Assembly: GCA_021464415.1 (NCBI GenBank)
Contig: CM038465.1
Coordinates: 79,518,919-79,582,918, forward strand
DNA length: 64,000 bases
Source of the DNA: Lonicera japonica
Taxonomy: Eukaryota; Streptophyta; Magnoliopsida; Dipsacales; Caprifoliaceae
Reading direction: 5' to 3'
Shown here one piece after another: positions 22,942-34,975 of the stretch. Numbering within the stretch: the stretch's first letter is position 1; each line of letters opens with the position of its first letter. The notes below the pieces were generated by a model that saw only the letters and a list, made by a program, of their open reading frames with translations, did no database searches and was not told where the DNA came from. The position numbers and the translations under genes were made by a program.

Positions 22942-23858
22942 GTGAAATATGCATCTGATTTTATTTTTTATTTATTTAAAGAAGAAGATGAAGAAGCAGT
23001 AGAGAAACTGAGATGTATTATTGTTTAATGTTGTTGAAAATATGAACTGCAGAAACGTAAAATTAAAGATGGAGAGAGAGTATACCAGGTTGAGTCGCGG
23101 ACTAGGTTGTTCTCTTTAAGACGTTTCGCGGCTCTGCTCAAAATTGTGCTAGCAGTTCGTTTTTTGCCATGCCGTCCCCAGGATGAAACAGCCCAGATAC
23201 TCTCCTGTACGATTGATGTGCATCACTGTTGATTGTTCGACAATTACTCTAAGGTTTGTGCTCGGAATCGGTAAATCTTTTACCGCCGGAGGCGAAAAAT
23301 TTCCCTGTGGGAGGCACAAAAAAAATTTAGGGTTCTTTTTTTTTTGAATATTTTTCGGTTTCTCTCTATTGAAGAAGATTTCGATTAATTGAAAAAAAAA
23401 ATTAGTATATCTAGAAAAAATTAAAACGGTAGGAAGATAATTAAAAAAACTGTTTTATTGGAAAATTACACAGAGACTTGGAGAGAAAAGTGGGAGTAGT
23501 TCGGAAGTGGTTTGACCACATTTGAAATTTAAAAAAAAATAATTTCGAAATAAATTTTACTTAACAAATAAAATTTTTCTAAAACTATTTTGTATAAAAA
23601 ATTTATACAAAGCACAAGACAAGTCCAAAGCCCGAGCCCGGACTGGTCGGTCGGCGCACGCGCGTGTGGTGAACCACATTCATCCAAGTCCTCACCCAAT
23701 AGCACAAAATTCTAATACCCAAAAGGCTCAAGCCCTTAAGCAAATTTTCCCATATAAAAACCCATGAAATATTTTTTCTTTCTCCTATGTGGGATTTGAA
23801 AAATCTAACTTTGCCTTATTTAAGTTTTTTCTCAAATACACACTTACTCCAACAAATG
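22942..23858 (-). mobile_element. Copia-type LTR-like block between 25-bp direct repeats
   Basis: On the minus strand it contains TGTTGGAGTAAGTGTGTATT (starting at 23855), CAAATCCCACATAGGAG and GGGCTTGAGCC, which I associate with Ty1-copia LTRs. It is flanked by an exact 25-bp direct repeat (TTTATAATAAAACGTGAATA plus TTATC) at 22917-22941 and 23859-23883. LTR elements normally duplicate 4-6 bp, so this is not a standard insertion. No gag or pol. Confidence 0.5.
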
Positions 23859-23883
23859 TTTATAATAAAACGTGAATATTATC

Positions 23884-24877
23884 TAATATTGTTTGACTTC
23901 CCTATGACTTGTTTAATGTTTAGTTACTGAAACCCAAATTAAGGATGTTTACCGTTCCACTGGTTGACCCAAGAAAATTTATTAATTTTCCGGTACGCAA
24001 GATGTTTATTAATTTTTTTACATTAAGAACATATAATGATATATGATTTAGTGATAATTATTCATGCTTCATTAAAACATACGTTCAAATCCTCATTTTA
24101 ATAATTTCCGGTCCAGCTGAAATAACTTGATTATTTTAAGTACATAAACATCCGAATCTTCGAAATAGTTTTGTATTTAAGCCATTTGTTTTTGAGAAAT
24201 TAGGATATGACCCATTTGGATGGATATTCAGTAATTATTTGCTCTTTTTTTTCTCCATTTTAATTATTTATGTTGTTTTCCTTAAAATACCCTTTGTTGA
24301 CTTCTCAAATAAAGACATTAATTATATATCTAAAATTTAATAAATTGGCGAATTATGAAATCTATTAATATATATAATAACATGCATCATACTTTCTAAA
24401 ATAAATATCTATATTTAACTGGGGAACTTTAATTTAATTTCAAAAATTGCTAAATTTCTTCGCCCCAGACATAATTGTAACAGTTATGGAGAACTTAGAA
24501 ATTCTCTAAGCATACAATTAACATCTAAAAATAAAAGTATATTATATGAAATACGTAAAGAACATATTAAACTCTCAAGTACCGGGAGAAGACATATTAA
24601 AATGCCAACATGTTAAAAATGAATATTGCCAAGGAAAATAACACTACTGTCCATGATAATTAATACCATATATATCTGTACAGGTAACATATATGTTTTA
24701 TCCAATATGCCTTTCTGCATGTGATGTTTGAGAATCAAATCCTCTTTCTTAACTTATGGTCCACGAATAAGTATGAGTTATATGCATTTGTGTAGGGTGG
24801 TATCTGAGCTTGCATGCATTAAATAAATCTATGTTGAGTCTGAGAGTTTGCATATATATATATATATATAGCATATA
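23884..24877. other. AT-rich spacer, no gene
   Basis: Nothing coding or structured was seen, apart from (TA)n near 24854-24886 that forms the target of the next MULE. Confidence 0.5.
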
Positions 24878-24886
24878 TATATATAT

Positions 24887-27660
24887 GGAGCTGTTCAAAT
24901 ACGAACCGGACAAATAGAATTAGTGCGAATTCTTGCTTTTTTTGCGTGGACCCCGCCACTAATTTATGGTAGCTCTCTCTTAAAGGAAAACTACAATTAA
25001 AAACAAAGCATTTTCTTTCTCTCTCCGCGGGTCCTACCAATACTAATAAAGCAACTACTCTCACAACTTTCCACAAGAAAAGCTAGAATTAAAAATAAAA
25101 CATTTTCTTTCTCTCTCTACGGGTCCCACTACTAATGAAGCAACAATTCTCACATGAAAAAGCAACAAAAGACTCTCTCAAATACTCTCTCAGCCAAAGG
25201 CAAAAACACACTAAGCCAAAAAAATCCAATTTCCCTTCCTTTTTCTTCTCTCAGTATTCTCTCAGTATTTCAAGAATGCAGAATCATTCACACAGTCAAT
25301 CATAAACAAAAACAAAAAAAAAGAATCTTTTTCAATTAGAAGAATAAGTCAATTAATTCAAATAGTCAATTAAAAGAAAACAAATACAGGCTAGTTCATT
25401 CAAATACTCAAAAATAACAAACACAACTTGTTTTCAAGCTAGACTTATATCATCCCCATCTTCTGTTGACGACTCGTTTCCTTTTTCCAAATTTGCATTT
25501 TCCTCGAATTGAGAACACATATATAGAAAATTAAAAAAAAATCAAGATTCATCTTAGAATGAAAAAAAAAAAAAAAATTATATACATATATAAATATAAT
25601 AAATTAATCATTACTTACTAATTCGTAAGTGCCGGGCAATTTCTTTTATCATGTGCTTGGCCTAGTTTACCGCACCCATGACAACGTCTAACTTTCTTAT
25701 TTTTAGCCTTTGTTAATGCCTTTTCTTTTCCTCATTTGAGTCTTTTTCCACAACCTTTTGCTCACACTAAATCGAGGTCATTGTAATTATTTTCAATAGT
25801 ACAAGAAGTATGCACAATACTATCACCAACTATTGGATTACTTTTCCCGATAGAACTATTCCCGATAGAACTCTTCCCGATAACACCAAAGGTACTAATA
25901 AATTGATTAGTTTTCTTATTAAGGATACGCACTCTATCGGTAAACATCTTTCTTGTCTTTTCACATAATAAGGCCTTATCAATTAAATCCAAAGAAGATT
26001 GGATGAATTGATTCCGTATCAAGGGATTAAAACTATCATTGACTATACTAACACTACTATGATCCACCAATGTCCCCAAGTTTACGGACTTAGTCCACCT
26101 CTTCAAAATGTATTTATCGGGCAACTTACAAAAATAATTAAATCTCATCAAATATGCTAAAATATGCCTACGTAGAATTCCGGCGCTATCGAACTTTTTA
26201 CACGCACAAGAAACATAATCTAAGTCCTTATCATAAACAATTTCTCGGGTTTTGCTTGTTCCGGTCGAAAATATTTTTTCAATGTGATAAACACGGTGGG
26301 GGTATATTCATCTTGGACAATTGTTTTTTTATTGACTTTGCCACGTCTGAAACATTACGGTGGGACGGTAAAAGGTGAACCTTTGTCGAAGTTGCTGAAG
26401 GGTGACTGTGCCCCTCCTTGAAAACAGTAACAATGTATTTCAAAGATGAATTGATCCTTAAAACCGTAATTTTGGAGTTACAATTTTCATATATACTTCC
26501 TCGATGTCTTTTCATTCCAACACTAGCAATTCTTTTAAGTCTTCCTTCTTTCCAACAAATAAACTTTTTCCTTCGTACTTCATCACTTCCAGGCTCTTTC
26601 TTTTCGGTCGCACTTCGTACGCTAAACCCAGCTGTTTAGCATACGAGTTATAGAACTTCAAAACATCATCTAATGTCTCAAATTCTTGCCCTTTTCTTGG
26701 CCTGATCTCATCTAATACTTGCGAATTATACAACTTACTACTAGAATCGCCATTTTCATCCATGTCGAATTCTAAATTTAATTCATTACCTATAACAAAA
26801 TCGGTATTTTCACTGCTCCTCTTTGCTTCATTGTCCAAATCTTCCATCTTTCAGTAGCTTTTCTTTGAATCTAAGAATTAATAAACAATTGAGATTTGTA
26901 ACAATTCACAAAATTTAGTAAAACCTGGTTACCAAGCTAGCTCCATATGTAAATAAATTCCGAGGAATTCAATTCCGACAAAATTCGATTCCGAAAAAAA
27001 AAGCTATAATCATTGTACAATTTAGTTTAGTATATCTAGGTAGACTTACATTCATCATTAGAAAAAAAAAGTGGAACAAAGTATTCAAATCAAAATCTGC
27101 AAAAAAATACAATTTCGAGGAAATTGAATTCCGAGTATGAATCGGAATCGAATGATTAATATTTTAAGTATGAAGCAACATTTATTCAAGCATAAAACAA
27201 CATTCAAGAAATCAAACAACATTATAAACAAACCCAACTCCAAGAATCAAAGCATAGATTTAGAAAAAAAATCCATTTCGAAATCTAGAGAGAGAGGAGA
27301 GAGTTTGTGGCACTTATATGAAATTTATGGAAATGATTCTTGTTTTAGGTATGATTATAGTGTGATTTGAGCGTATTTGTGAGATAATAAGAAGAAGAAA
27401 ACAAAATGGAGTTTTTGCCTGAGAGAGGATTTTGTGTTTTTAAGAGAGAGAGATAGTGTTTTGTTGCTTTTCTTATGGAGAGTTGTTGCTTCATTAATGT
27501 TGGTGGGACCCACGGAGAGAGAAAGAAAATGTTTTGTTTTTAATTATAGTTTTCTTGTAAAAGAGAGAGTGTGCTACCATAAATTAGTGGCGGGGCCCGT
27601 GCGGAAAAAGCAAGAATTCGCACAAATTCTATTTGTCCAGTTCATATTTGAACAACTCCC
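24887..27660 (-). mobile_element. FAR1-type MULE deletion derivative with long TIRs
   Basis: The left arm (24887 to about 25150, GGAGCTGTTCAAATACGAAC) and right arm (about 27420 to 27660, ending GTTCATATTTGAACAACTCC) are near-identical inverted repeats. They share GACAAATAGAATT, GCGAATTCTTGCTTTTT, CCCGCCACTAATTTATGGTA, CATTTTCTTTCTCTCTCC and GGTCC. Both flanks read TATATATAT (24878-24886 and 27661-27669), a 9-bp match but in low-complexity sequence. It carries the FAR1-family pseudogene. TIR similarity is high, suggesting a fairly recent insertion. Confidence 0.88.
25618..26847 (-). pseudogene. FAR1/FHY3-family transposase-derived gene, internally deleted
   Basis: Starts MEDLDNEAKRSSEN. The FAR1 DNA-binding region follows (GQEFETLDDVLKFYNSYAKQ and AYEVRPKRKS), with a stop at about 26512. 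It resumes in another frame (SIYENCNSKITVL...FKEGHSHP...RNVSDVAKSIKKQL). The DDE transposase core is absent. The sequence jumps near 26285 to FSTGTSKTREIVYDKDLDY and a SWIM finger (VSCACKKFDSAGILRRH) in which the third ligand Cys is Arg. It continues LMRFNYFCKLPDKYILKRW to 25762 and, after a frameshift, reaches a terminal knuckle (RRCHGCGKLGQAHDKRNC). FAR1 proteins derive from MULE transposases and can act as transcription factors. This copy could make at most fragments. Confidence 0.85.
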
Positions 27661-28615
27661 TATATATATTGCAATATAATTGTGCATAGAATTACGTACT
27701 TCACACAGAGGCATGAATGTTAATATGGTGACGTAACAGATGATTCCCATATATACAAGTCAACACAATGAATTCATCTAATGGAAAACAAAAACCATAG
27801 CAAATTAATGATGTTCAAAAATAGTTAATTAGGTGAACTTGTTACTTCTTTGGTATATGATAATATGAGATAAAAGAAAACAACATGTAGTAGTTTTATT
27901 GAAAATTGTTGTTCTATAATACTCCGGAACCACAATAAAACCATAATACATCTCTCTCTCCCTCACCAATTAAAATACATTTGTAACATTCCATCCTTTA
28001 CGAAATATATTAGATCATAACCTTAGCTCGAATCTCTTCTCCAACCAACAAATACCCGTTAATTGTAATGCCCTGTCTTTTATAAAATCAAATCACACCC
28101 TTTAACCCAAATATCTTCTCTGGCCAACAACTCCCCATTTTTTATACCCACCATTTACAAAACCAAACCACACCAACACAAATCTCTCATTTGACTAACA
28201 AACCCAATTTTTTACTGGGAGCTTATTTGCATGCTAAGATAAAACTCCAATTTGAGAGAATCGAAGTTGAAAACGAGGTTAAGTCAACAATCTCTAATGA
28301 TTGATTCAAATTTAGAAAGAGAATCAGATGCCAGCTACATTTTACAATAATAAAAGCAATGCACAATAGTCTCTGGCTTAAATTTGAAAGTCCAGAATTT
28401 AATCAATAACAAAATTCAAAATTTAAGGAATTTAGTTCACTTCGATCAGATGGGCACGTATATTAGTGGAATTTGCAGATAAAAAAATATTTTTAATTAA
28501 TTGTCAAAAAAGAGTTTGAGCTATTCTATAATTTCTAAAAAGATCGAGTTTTTTAGTTTTGTTCCAAAAGCCCTCCTATAAGCTGGCTATTCACCAATTT
28601 GGCATAAAAAGAATA
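27661..28615. other. Spacer without gene
   Basis: AT-rich. From 27990 to 28210 there are several loose repeats of CAAACCACACC / AACAAATCTC / CAACAAACCC, possibly a degenerate tandem. No coding sequence. Confidence 0.45.
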
Positions 28616-28767
28616 GGTGCAATTTAGACTTAAGTATTATTATAATAAGAAAAATTAGACTGAGGTACATCAAAGTTCATCAATCTCAGTCTAAAACTAA
28701 CAGACACACGAAACCCACGTGACTTTTAACCAATTCATCCCAACCTTAGTTAACTCAATAAAAAAAG

Positions 28768-29957
28768 TGCTGGCGGAGAATTAACCCTAGAAGGCGGATG
28801 AATAGGGTTTATGACAAATAATCAATTTTCAAATAAAATTAAATTAAATGTGAGAAGTTGTAACTAGCAATAAACTCAAACAAAATAAAGTAAATACTTG
28901 AAATGTAAAGAAGTTTGAGTTTAGGTAGATTTAACCACTAATCCATGTTATTCTGTTTACATGGTTCAATTTTTTGCCATACATCCATGTCCAAGGTCGA
29001 TACTCGAGAAATTTCACTATATAATATTTTTTGTGGGTCAAGATTAAAACCACTTTACACCAATTTTCTTTATGGGCGAAAATCAAACATTAAGTGTTGT
29101 GATAATATCCACACATTTCACACAAGGTCAAATTTCTACAAGTGTGATAATATCCTCACTCACACAAGATTTCTCCCTTGCTAACTATGAGAATACCCCT
29201 CACAAAATAAGAATGAAGTTCTAGTAATCAAACACTAAGATTGTTTTCAAGGATAAACAATAAAAAAGCCATCAAATCAAAACATAACTTATAAGATAAA
29301 ACTCTTAAGCTCTTTAGAATAAGACAATTATGATACTCTTTTGAAAACTCAATGTAGTTGTGTGTAATTTATTGTATTTTCTTCTTCTTCCTCTTCTTAT
29401 ATAGTAATAAAAATATGGTTGTTATAGAAGGAGTCATTAGAGAAAAGTCGTTACAGTATGTGAGAAAATAAAAGAGAGTTTGAATCTTTAAAATTAAAGA
29501 GCCCCTTTTGAACTTTGAAAGAATCATGTCATTTATAAAAAGGATTACTAATGGACTAGTCATTTTTTCCTTAAAAACCCAAGTCAACTATAGCAAGTTG
29601 GCTTGTTCTTATCTTATTAGCTTTTTTAGAGAGTTTATTTAATATATTGTATTTGTGAAACTTTTACAAGAGAACTTATATATGTCAATCTAGTAAATCT
29701 TCAATTGTTTATTCTTTTTTAGCTTCTTTCATGATGGATCTTTTTCTTTTGAGATCCTTAAAGACTTGGCTACTTCATGATCTTTAGTATAAGTCTTTTG
29801 CCTTTTTAGTTTTGATAACATAATCATTGCTTTACAATAATCATTTTACGCTTATTAGATTCAACTAAGACTAGGAGAGATAAATTGTTAATAGCACTTT
29901 TAATAGAATATTTTTGTTTTAATAATAAAAATATAAATTAAATAAATAATATCTATT
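28768..29957. mobile_element. Insertion of about 1.2 kb in the left MULE arm, class uncertain
   Basis: The boundaries follow from the uninterrupted counterpart in the right arm (AACTTATTAAAAAATGAGAATATTAAC read on the minus strand). The insert opens near TGCTGGCGGAGAATTAACCC and ends near ...ATATTTCA. The phrase CTAGAAGGCGGATGAATAGG near 28788 resembles a motif common near LTRs of copia elements. An LTR-type fragment is the best guess, but no clear duplication or coding sequence was found. Confidence 0.5.
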
Positions 29958-30038
29958 TAACTATATTTCATAAAAAGAATATTAACAAATACATCAAATT
30001 TGCTCGTTTATAGCTGTTGGTTAAAAGAGGTATAAAAC

Positions 30039-30762
30039 ACAAGGTTCTAAAAGGCTCTAGGCGGACCTAGGGCGATGACCTAACGCCTAGAGTGCCTAGT
30101 TGGGGCCTAGGCGGTTAGGCGCCAGGCGGTTTTTTTAATTATATTTTTAATTTTTAAATATATCTAAAATTATATATACAAAATACAATACTGAAAAATT
30201 ATCAAATCAAACATAGTATTCAAATAAACATAAAAAAGAAGTTCAAATGTTCAATTAAAAAATATACCATTAAACTACGAATGTCAAAGTTCAAGTCTAT
30301 TAATTAAGAATTGCAAAGAAAAAAAAATACAAAGAGAAGATTCAAGCCCTAATTGTATATAAGTTATAAGGTAGCATGGTGTGTTTATAACTTATAACTA
30401 GTCAAAGCAAGCTCTTCTTGAACATTTTTTAGCAATTGCGATTGTTGGCTAACGTTTTGTTTCAATCGGAGGAATGAAAGATGAATTTACTTATGATGGT
30501 TGATAGATTGTATCCATTTTTTTAAATGGTAATTTTTTAACAAAAAAAAGAAATAGGCAGCTCTTTCAAAATAAGGAAAAAAAATAAGTATATCCGCCTA
30601 GCTCCCGCCTAGGCCCGACCAGACCCACCTAGGCACCTGCTTAAGCTCGCCTAATTTATCCCGACGCCTAATCACCCGCCTAGGCATTAATCGGGGCGCC
30701 CAGGCACCGCCTAGGGCCTAAGCGGCCGCCTAGCCTGCCTAGGCGCCACCTTTTAGAACACT
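30039..30762. mobile_element. hAT-like MITE rich in CCTAGGCG, 8-bp TSD
   Basis: The left end is ACAAGGTTCTAAAAGGC and the right end, inverted, AGTGTTCTAAAAGGTGG. Subterminal CCTAGGCG / CGCCTAGG words abound in both arms. Flanks are TATAAAAC (30031-30038) and AATAAAAC (30763-30770), 7/8. The matching arm of the host MULE (GTATAAAACC on the minus strand near 31835) lacks the insert, which confirms its limits. Confidence 0.85.
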
Positions 30763-31240
30763 AATAAAACCTCAAGATTGGTGTTGAAATCCTGACGCAT
30801 TTTTATGTTTTATGCATGAGTTATGATCGTTAAAGCATACTAAAATAAAATGGGAGGAAACAATTATGCTCAGGTAAGAGTTTTAAAATTGAACAGGTTT
30901 TTTTTTAAACTTACATTAACATACCTATATGCAATAACTAATTTACAGTATGTACCTATTATTAAAATCATTATTTACAGTATATACCTAAGTCTAATAA
31001 TAATACTTGTTGATTTTTGTAGGATGTTTGTCAAATTTTCTTAGGAATTCACAGTGTTATTGTTTGCCCATGGATGTACACTCAATGTAAATTTAAAGGC
31101 CGTAAATGATTGCATATGATAGGAGTAACATATGGTAAGAAGAGGTATTTAGAGTGTGAATTCTCTTCATGCCATGGCTTTTAAGGGTTATAAGATGTAA
31201 CTGCAAAAAGTATTGGAAGTACTTCACAAAGTATCCTAAA

Positions 31241-31550
31241 AGAATTTGAACCTTCATCTTCTTTTAAGTTACTTAAATCAACACTAAATGTATGCTTTAA
31301 ATGTAGGCAATTTGGACATGTTGTAAATAATTGTCCATGAAAAAATAACCCTTGTGCAAAAAGATGTCTCGGGGTTAGGAAGTTATGGACATCTAAACAA
31401 CTCCACAGTCCAGGGCTAAAGTTTTTGAAATTTATAAATTTTAATGATTTTCAATGGTTGTCTATTGCAATTTGTGACAAGTCTAAACAATTTGGTGTTA
31501 AGGTATATATGATTTCGGATGAATTGTGTTCTAACATCAAGTCAATGTAA
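31241..31550 (+). pseudogene. Captured fragment: CCHC knuckle plus GRF-type zinc finger
   Basis: One reading frame gives CFKCRQFGHVVNNCP, a CX2CX4HX4C knuckle. A TGA follows (probably from TGG), then NNPCAKRC, RKLWTSKQ, GLKFLKF and FNDFQWL. The second part has the layout of a GRF zinc finger (a Cys pair, a TSK step, GxKFxxC...FQW), but Cys residues in KFLKF and NFND look replaced by Phe and Asn. A CCHC plus GRF combination occurs in plant topoisomerase 3-alpha and related nucleic-acid proteins. I infer a host gene fragment carried by a Pack-MULE; the donor is not identified. Confidence 0.55.
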
Positions 31551-32098
31551 AAAGTGAACTGTGAATGTAATGCACTATAAAACAATTTAATATCAAATAT
31601 TTGGTTCTCCTAACAACCAGTGCTTAGGTATATACAACAAATAATTATTTTAACATTAAGTACATATTATAAATTAGTTATTAAACCTAGGTACTTTAAT
31701 GGAAGCTTGATAAATTGTTTGTTAAACTTTGAAACTCTTACTCGAGCATAGTCGTTTCCTCTAATTTTGTTTCAATATACTCTAATGATTATAACTCATG
31801 CATAAACATAAAAATGAGCGAGAATTTCAACAGAAGTCTTAAAGGTTTTATACATCTCCTTAACCAACGGCTATAAACGGGCAAATTTGATGTCTTTGTT
31901 AATATTCTCATTTTTTAATAAGTTAACAAGGTTAAGATGGATTGATTAAAAGTCACGTGATTTTCACGTGTCTATTAGTTTTATACAGAGAGAGACAAAA
32001 TTTACATTAAAATCTAATTTTTAAATATAAAAATACTTAAATTTAATTTCGTCCATTATAATCATATTAATCTAAATTGCCCAAAGATAAACACACGT

Positions 32099-32515
32099 AC
32101 AGTCCGTTTGGATCGAGGATCGATGGAATGGAAATGAAAGGAAAGGAAATAAAATGAGGATAAAATATTACATTTCACTTATTTGGATAGATTTATGAGA
32201 ATGAATGGAGAAGAAACTGAGGAAATAGGAGGGAATGTCAATCTTCTCTATTTATTTTGTTTCCTTCTAATATTGAGAGGATTGGGAGGGAAATAAAAAG
32301 TTTTTAATGAATTATTCACCTTATTTCGAATTTACCCATAATTTGTTAATAATATATTAAATCACTTTCTTTCCTTTATTTTCTTCGTTCTATCTAAACA
32401 AGATTTATTTTCAGTCCATTCTTTTTCATCCTTAGCTATCCAAACAATAATAAAATTAAACACATTCATTCCCATCCTAATTTTCTTTCCACCCCTTTAA
32501 TACAAATGGACTGGT
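32099..32515. mobile_element. MITE copy 1 (TIR ACAGTCCGTTTGGAT)
   Basis: Starts ACAGTCCGTTTGGATCGAGG and ends near ACAAATGGACTGGT, an inverted pair. The interior is GGAATGGAAATGAAAGGAAAGG and AATATTGAGAGGATTGGGAGGG. A second, diverged copy begins immediately at 32516. Confidence 0.7.
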
Positions 32516-33014
32516 ACAGTCCATTTAGATTGAGAGAATGAAAAGGAAAATAAAGAAAAATATAAAGAATGATTACGTTTCACTTGTTTGAATGTATTTA
32601 TTAGAGGGAGTTGAGAAGAAACAGAGAGAATGGAAGGAAATGTCAATCCCTTGTATTCATTTATTTTGTTTTCTTATAATATTAGAAAGATTAAGAGGGA
32701 AAAGAAAAAAATTATGAATTATTTACCTTATTCTAAATTTAACTCTAATTTATTAATAATATATTAAATTACATTTCTTTTATTCTTTTTATCCAAAAAA
32801 AAATTTATTTTTAATCTATTTTTTTTCATACTTATATATCCGATATATAATAAAATTAGGGTGGTGATGTTGGCACCCCACAAAATTCTTGCTAACACTC
32901 CCACTCTTACTAACACTCTCACTTTTACACTTTTATCTTAATAATACTCCCATGTTATACCTATCACTCCCACCACTCCCACTTATTTTTGGGAATTAAT
33001 CTCCTACTTAATTA

Positions 33015-34228
33015 AGGGTATTCTTAAATGCACCAACAAAATCAGTTTTCTTACCCCAGTGTGAGAATACTTTCTTCTCACCCCATTAAATCTTTAAAAA
33101 ATCTTGCACTTCACCCCAGCAGTGGGGTGAGTTTACTGAAATAATATAGGGACGATAAAATTTCGTTGCTAAAAGTAAAAATATTAAATAATATTAAATT
33201 TTTCATTAAGATAAAACATAATAATAAAATTTACATCGTTCTTAATAAATTTTATTAAAAATTTCATCTAAATAGTACCTCCAAGATACAAAATATTAAT
33301 TGTCATAAATAAGTTTTAGTAATTATATGATATTTTATATAATCTTTTCTTAAATGTTTATTATTCATATTTCAAATTTATTTACAAATTTTATTTTTAT
33401 CTTTATCAAATAAGTAAATATAATACTTAATTTACTACTTCAAAAATATTAAAAGATCAATTTGTTGTTTGAAAATATATGTTATCTTTTGTGAAAATGG
33501 AAAAAATCAATTGGAAAAATAAAATAGTTTTCAAAAAAATAAATCATTTATTAACGTATTTTGTTACTTTCGATTTCTATGATATTTAATTTTTCGGAGA
33601 TTCAAGAAAACGATTTCTTTACAAAATATTAAAATGATAGAGATTTTCTCACCAAACTATTTCCTTTTTCAATATTTTTTTACGATTAATTTTAAGAAAT
33701 TAAATATTGAAACAATAAAAACACAACATACAATACATATTATATATATATATTTATGACATATTAGACACGCGTTAACACTATATTTTTTTAACTTTAA
33801 CATTAGATAACTTAACATGAGTTTTATTGAATTTTGCTTGCATGCATGCTCAAATAAAAAAATTGAATAAATTAAGAAAAACATCATTGAAAATGTTATT
33901 GTGCCGGTGCAAATAAAAATAAAAATAAAAGTCTAGTAATCTATATAAAATTATGAGAATACTTATTATAAGCATATATTTATGAGATGTATATAATTAA
34001 CTGAAAATAGTAGATGTTTGTTTGTTGGAAATAATGTAATTTTTTATTAATTTTTAATTTTTAAAACTTTAAATGGGTGAGAAGATAGATTAGTGGCGAT
34101 TTTTTTAAAGTATAGAAAGCGGGGTGAGAAGAAAGGGTTTTACGCTATTTTTTAGGTTAAGATTAACGTAACTTTGACTTTTAGTGGCGTGAGAAGACGG
34201 ATTATATTGGTGCATTTAAGAACACCCT
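33015..34228. mobile_element. PIF/Harbinger-like MITE nested in the foldback element
   Basis: The left end AGGGTATTCTTAAATGCACC and right end GGTGCATTTAAGAACACCCT are inverted repeats; similarity continues inward (AATATAATCCGTCTTCTCAC versus AACAAAATCAGTTTTCTTAC). The flanks are TTAA/TTA, fitting a 3-bp TWA-type target. No transposase. Confidence 0.7.
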
Positions 34229-34344
34229 TAATTAATTAATAACATCATTAAGTAATTAACTACATAATAACATAAAACAAATGACTCCAAACTAACCCCA
34301 AAATTTCTCCTCCATCTCTACCATCTTCTCAAAGAAGCAAAACT

Positions 34345-34975
34345 ACATAATAACTTAATTTTGGAATAAGGAAAGGAAAACATGTAAGAAAGAGTTAATG
34401 GAAGAGAGACATACATGTTTCTATTTTGTTTCATTGTTTATATTATTTTCATAACATACACATCAAATATATAAACAAAAAATAAAATTTTTTGTTTAAA
34501 GCACGAAGAAGGTTTACTCGGTTCTCCGTAACAGAGTTGCAGGCTTGTACACTCGGTTGCTCTCAATCGAGTATAAAATCTCATAAAATGTCATACTCTC
34601 GGGACCTTCATTCGGTTGAGAGCAGCCGAGTGTTGTTATATTATGCTCGGCTGCGAGCAGCTTAGTAACACTAATCACACTCGTCTACTCTCAACCGAAT
34701 GAAGCTCCCGAGAGCATGACATTTTATGGGATTTCATACTCAGTTGAGAGCAGCCGAGCGTACAAGCTTACAACTCGGTTACGGAGAACCGAGTAAACCT
34801 TCTTCGTGCTTCAAATAGAAAATTGTGTTTTTTGTTTATATATTTGATGTGTATGGTATAAAAATAATATAAAAAATAAAACAAAATAAAAACATATATG
34901 TCTCTCTTTTATTAACTCTTTCTTGCTTTCATTCCTTCTCTTATTCTAAAGTTTCTCTTTTTTCTATCATTATTC
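34345..34975. repeat. Large palindrome (about 300-bp arms) with ACTCGGTT words
   Basis: The inner arms 34499-34632 and 34680-34812 are near-perfect reverse complements: AAGCACGAAGAAGGTTTACT, CGGTTCTCCGTAAC, ATAAAATGTCAT, CTCTCGGGA, TTCATTCGGTTGAGAG. Outward similarity continues for about 150 bp on each side (AACATGTAAGAAAGAGTTAA and GAGAGACATA against their inverses). Any transcript through it would fold into a long hairpin. Confidence 0.88.

Larger units (their letters stand above)
28616..32082. mobile_element. MULE with long TIRs and captured zinc-finger fragments, twice interrupted
   Basis: The outer left arm (28616-28767, GGTGCAATTTAGA...AACAGACAC...CCACGTGACTTTTAA) is inverted at 31915-32082 (TTAAAAGTCACGTG...GTGTCTATTAG...TCTAAATTGCCC). 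The inner left arm continues at 29958-30038 and 30771-30900 (ATATTAACAAATACATCAAA, TTTATAGCTGTTGGTTAA, TTTTTATGTTTTATGCATGA, GAGGAAACAATTATGCTC) and is inverted at 31700-31914. Between the left pieces lie two later insertions. Arms are about 350 bp once these are removed. The flanks AAAAGAATA and AAAGATAAA are only a weak duplication. The interior holds host-like zinc-finger fragments. Confidence 0.8.
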
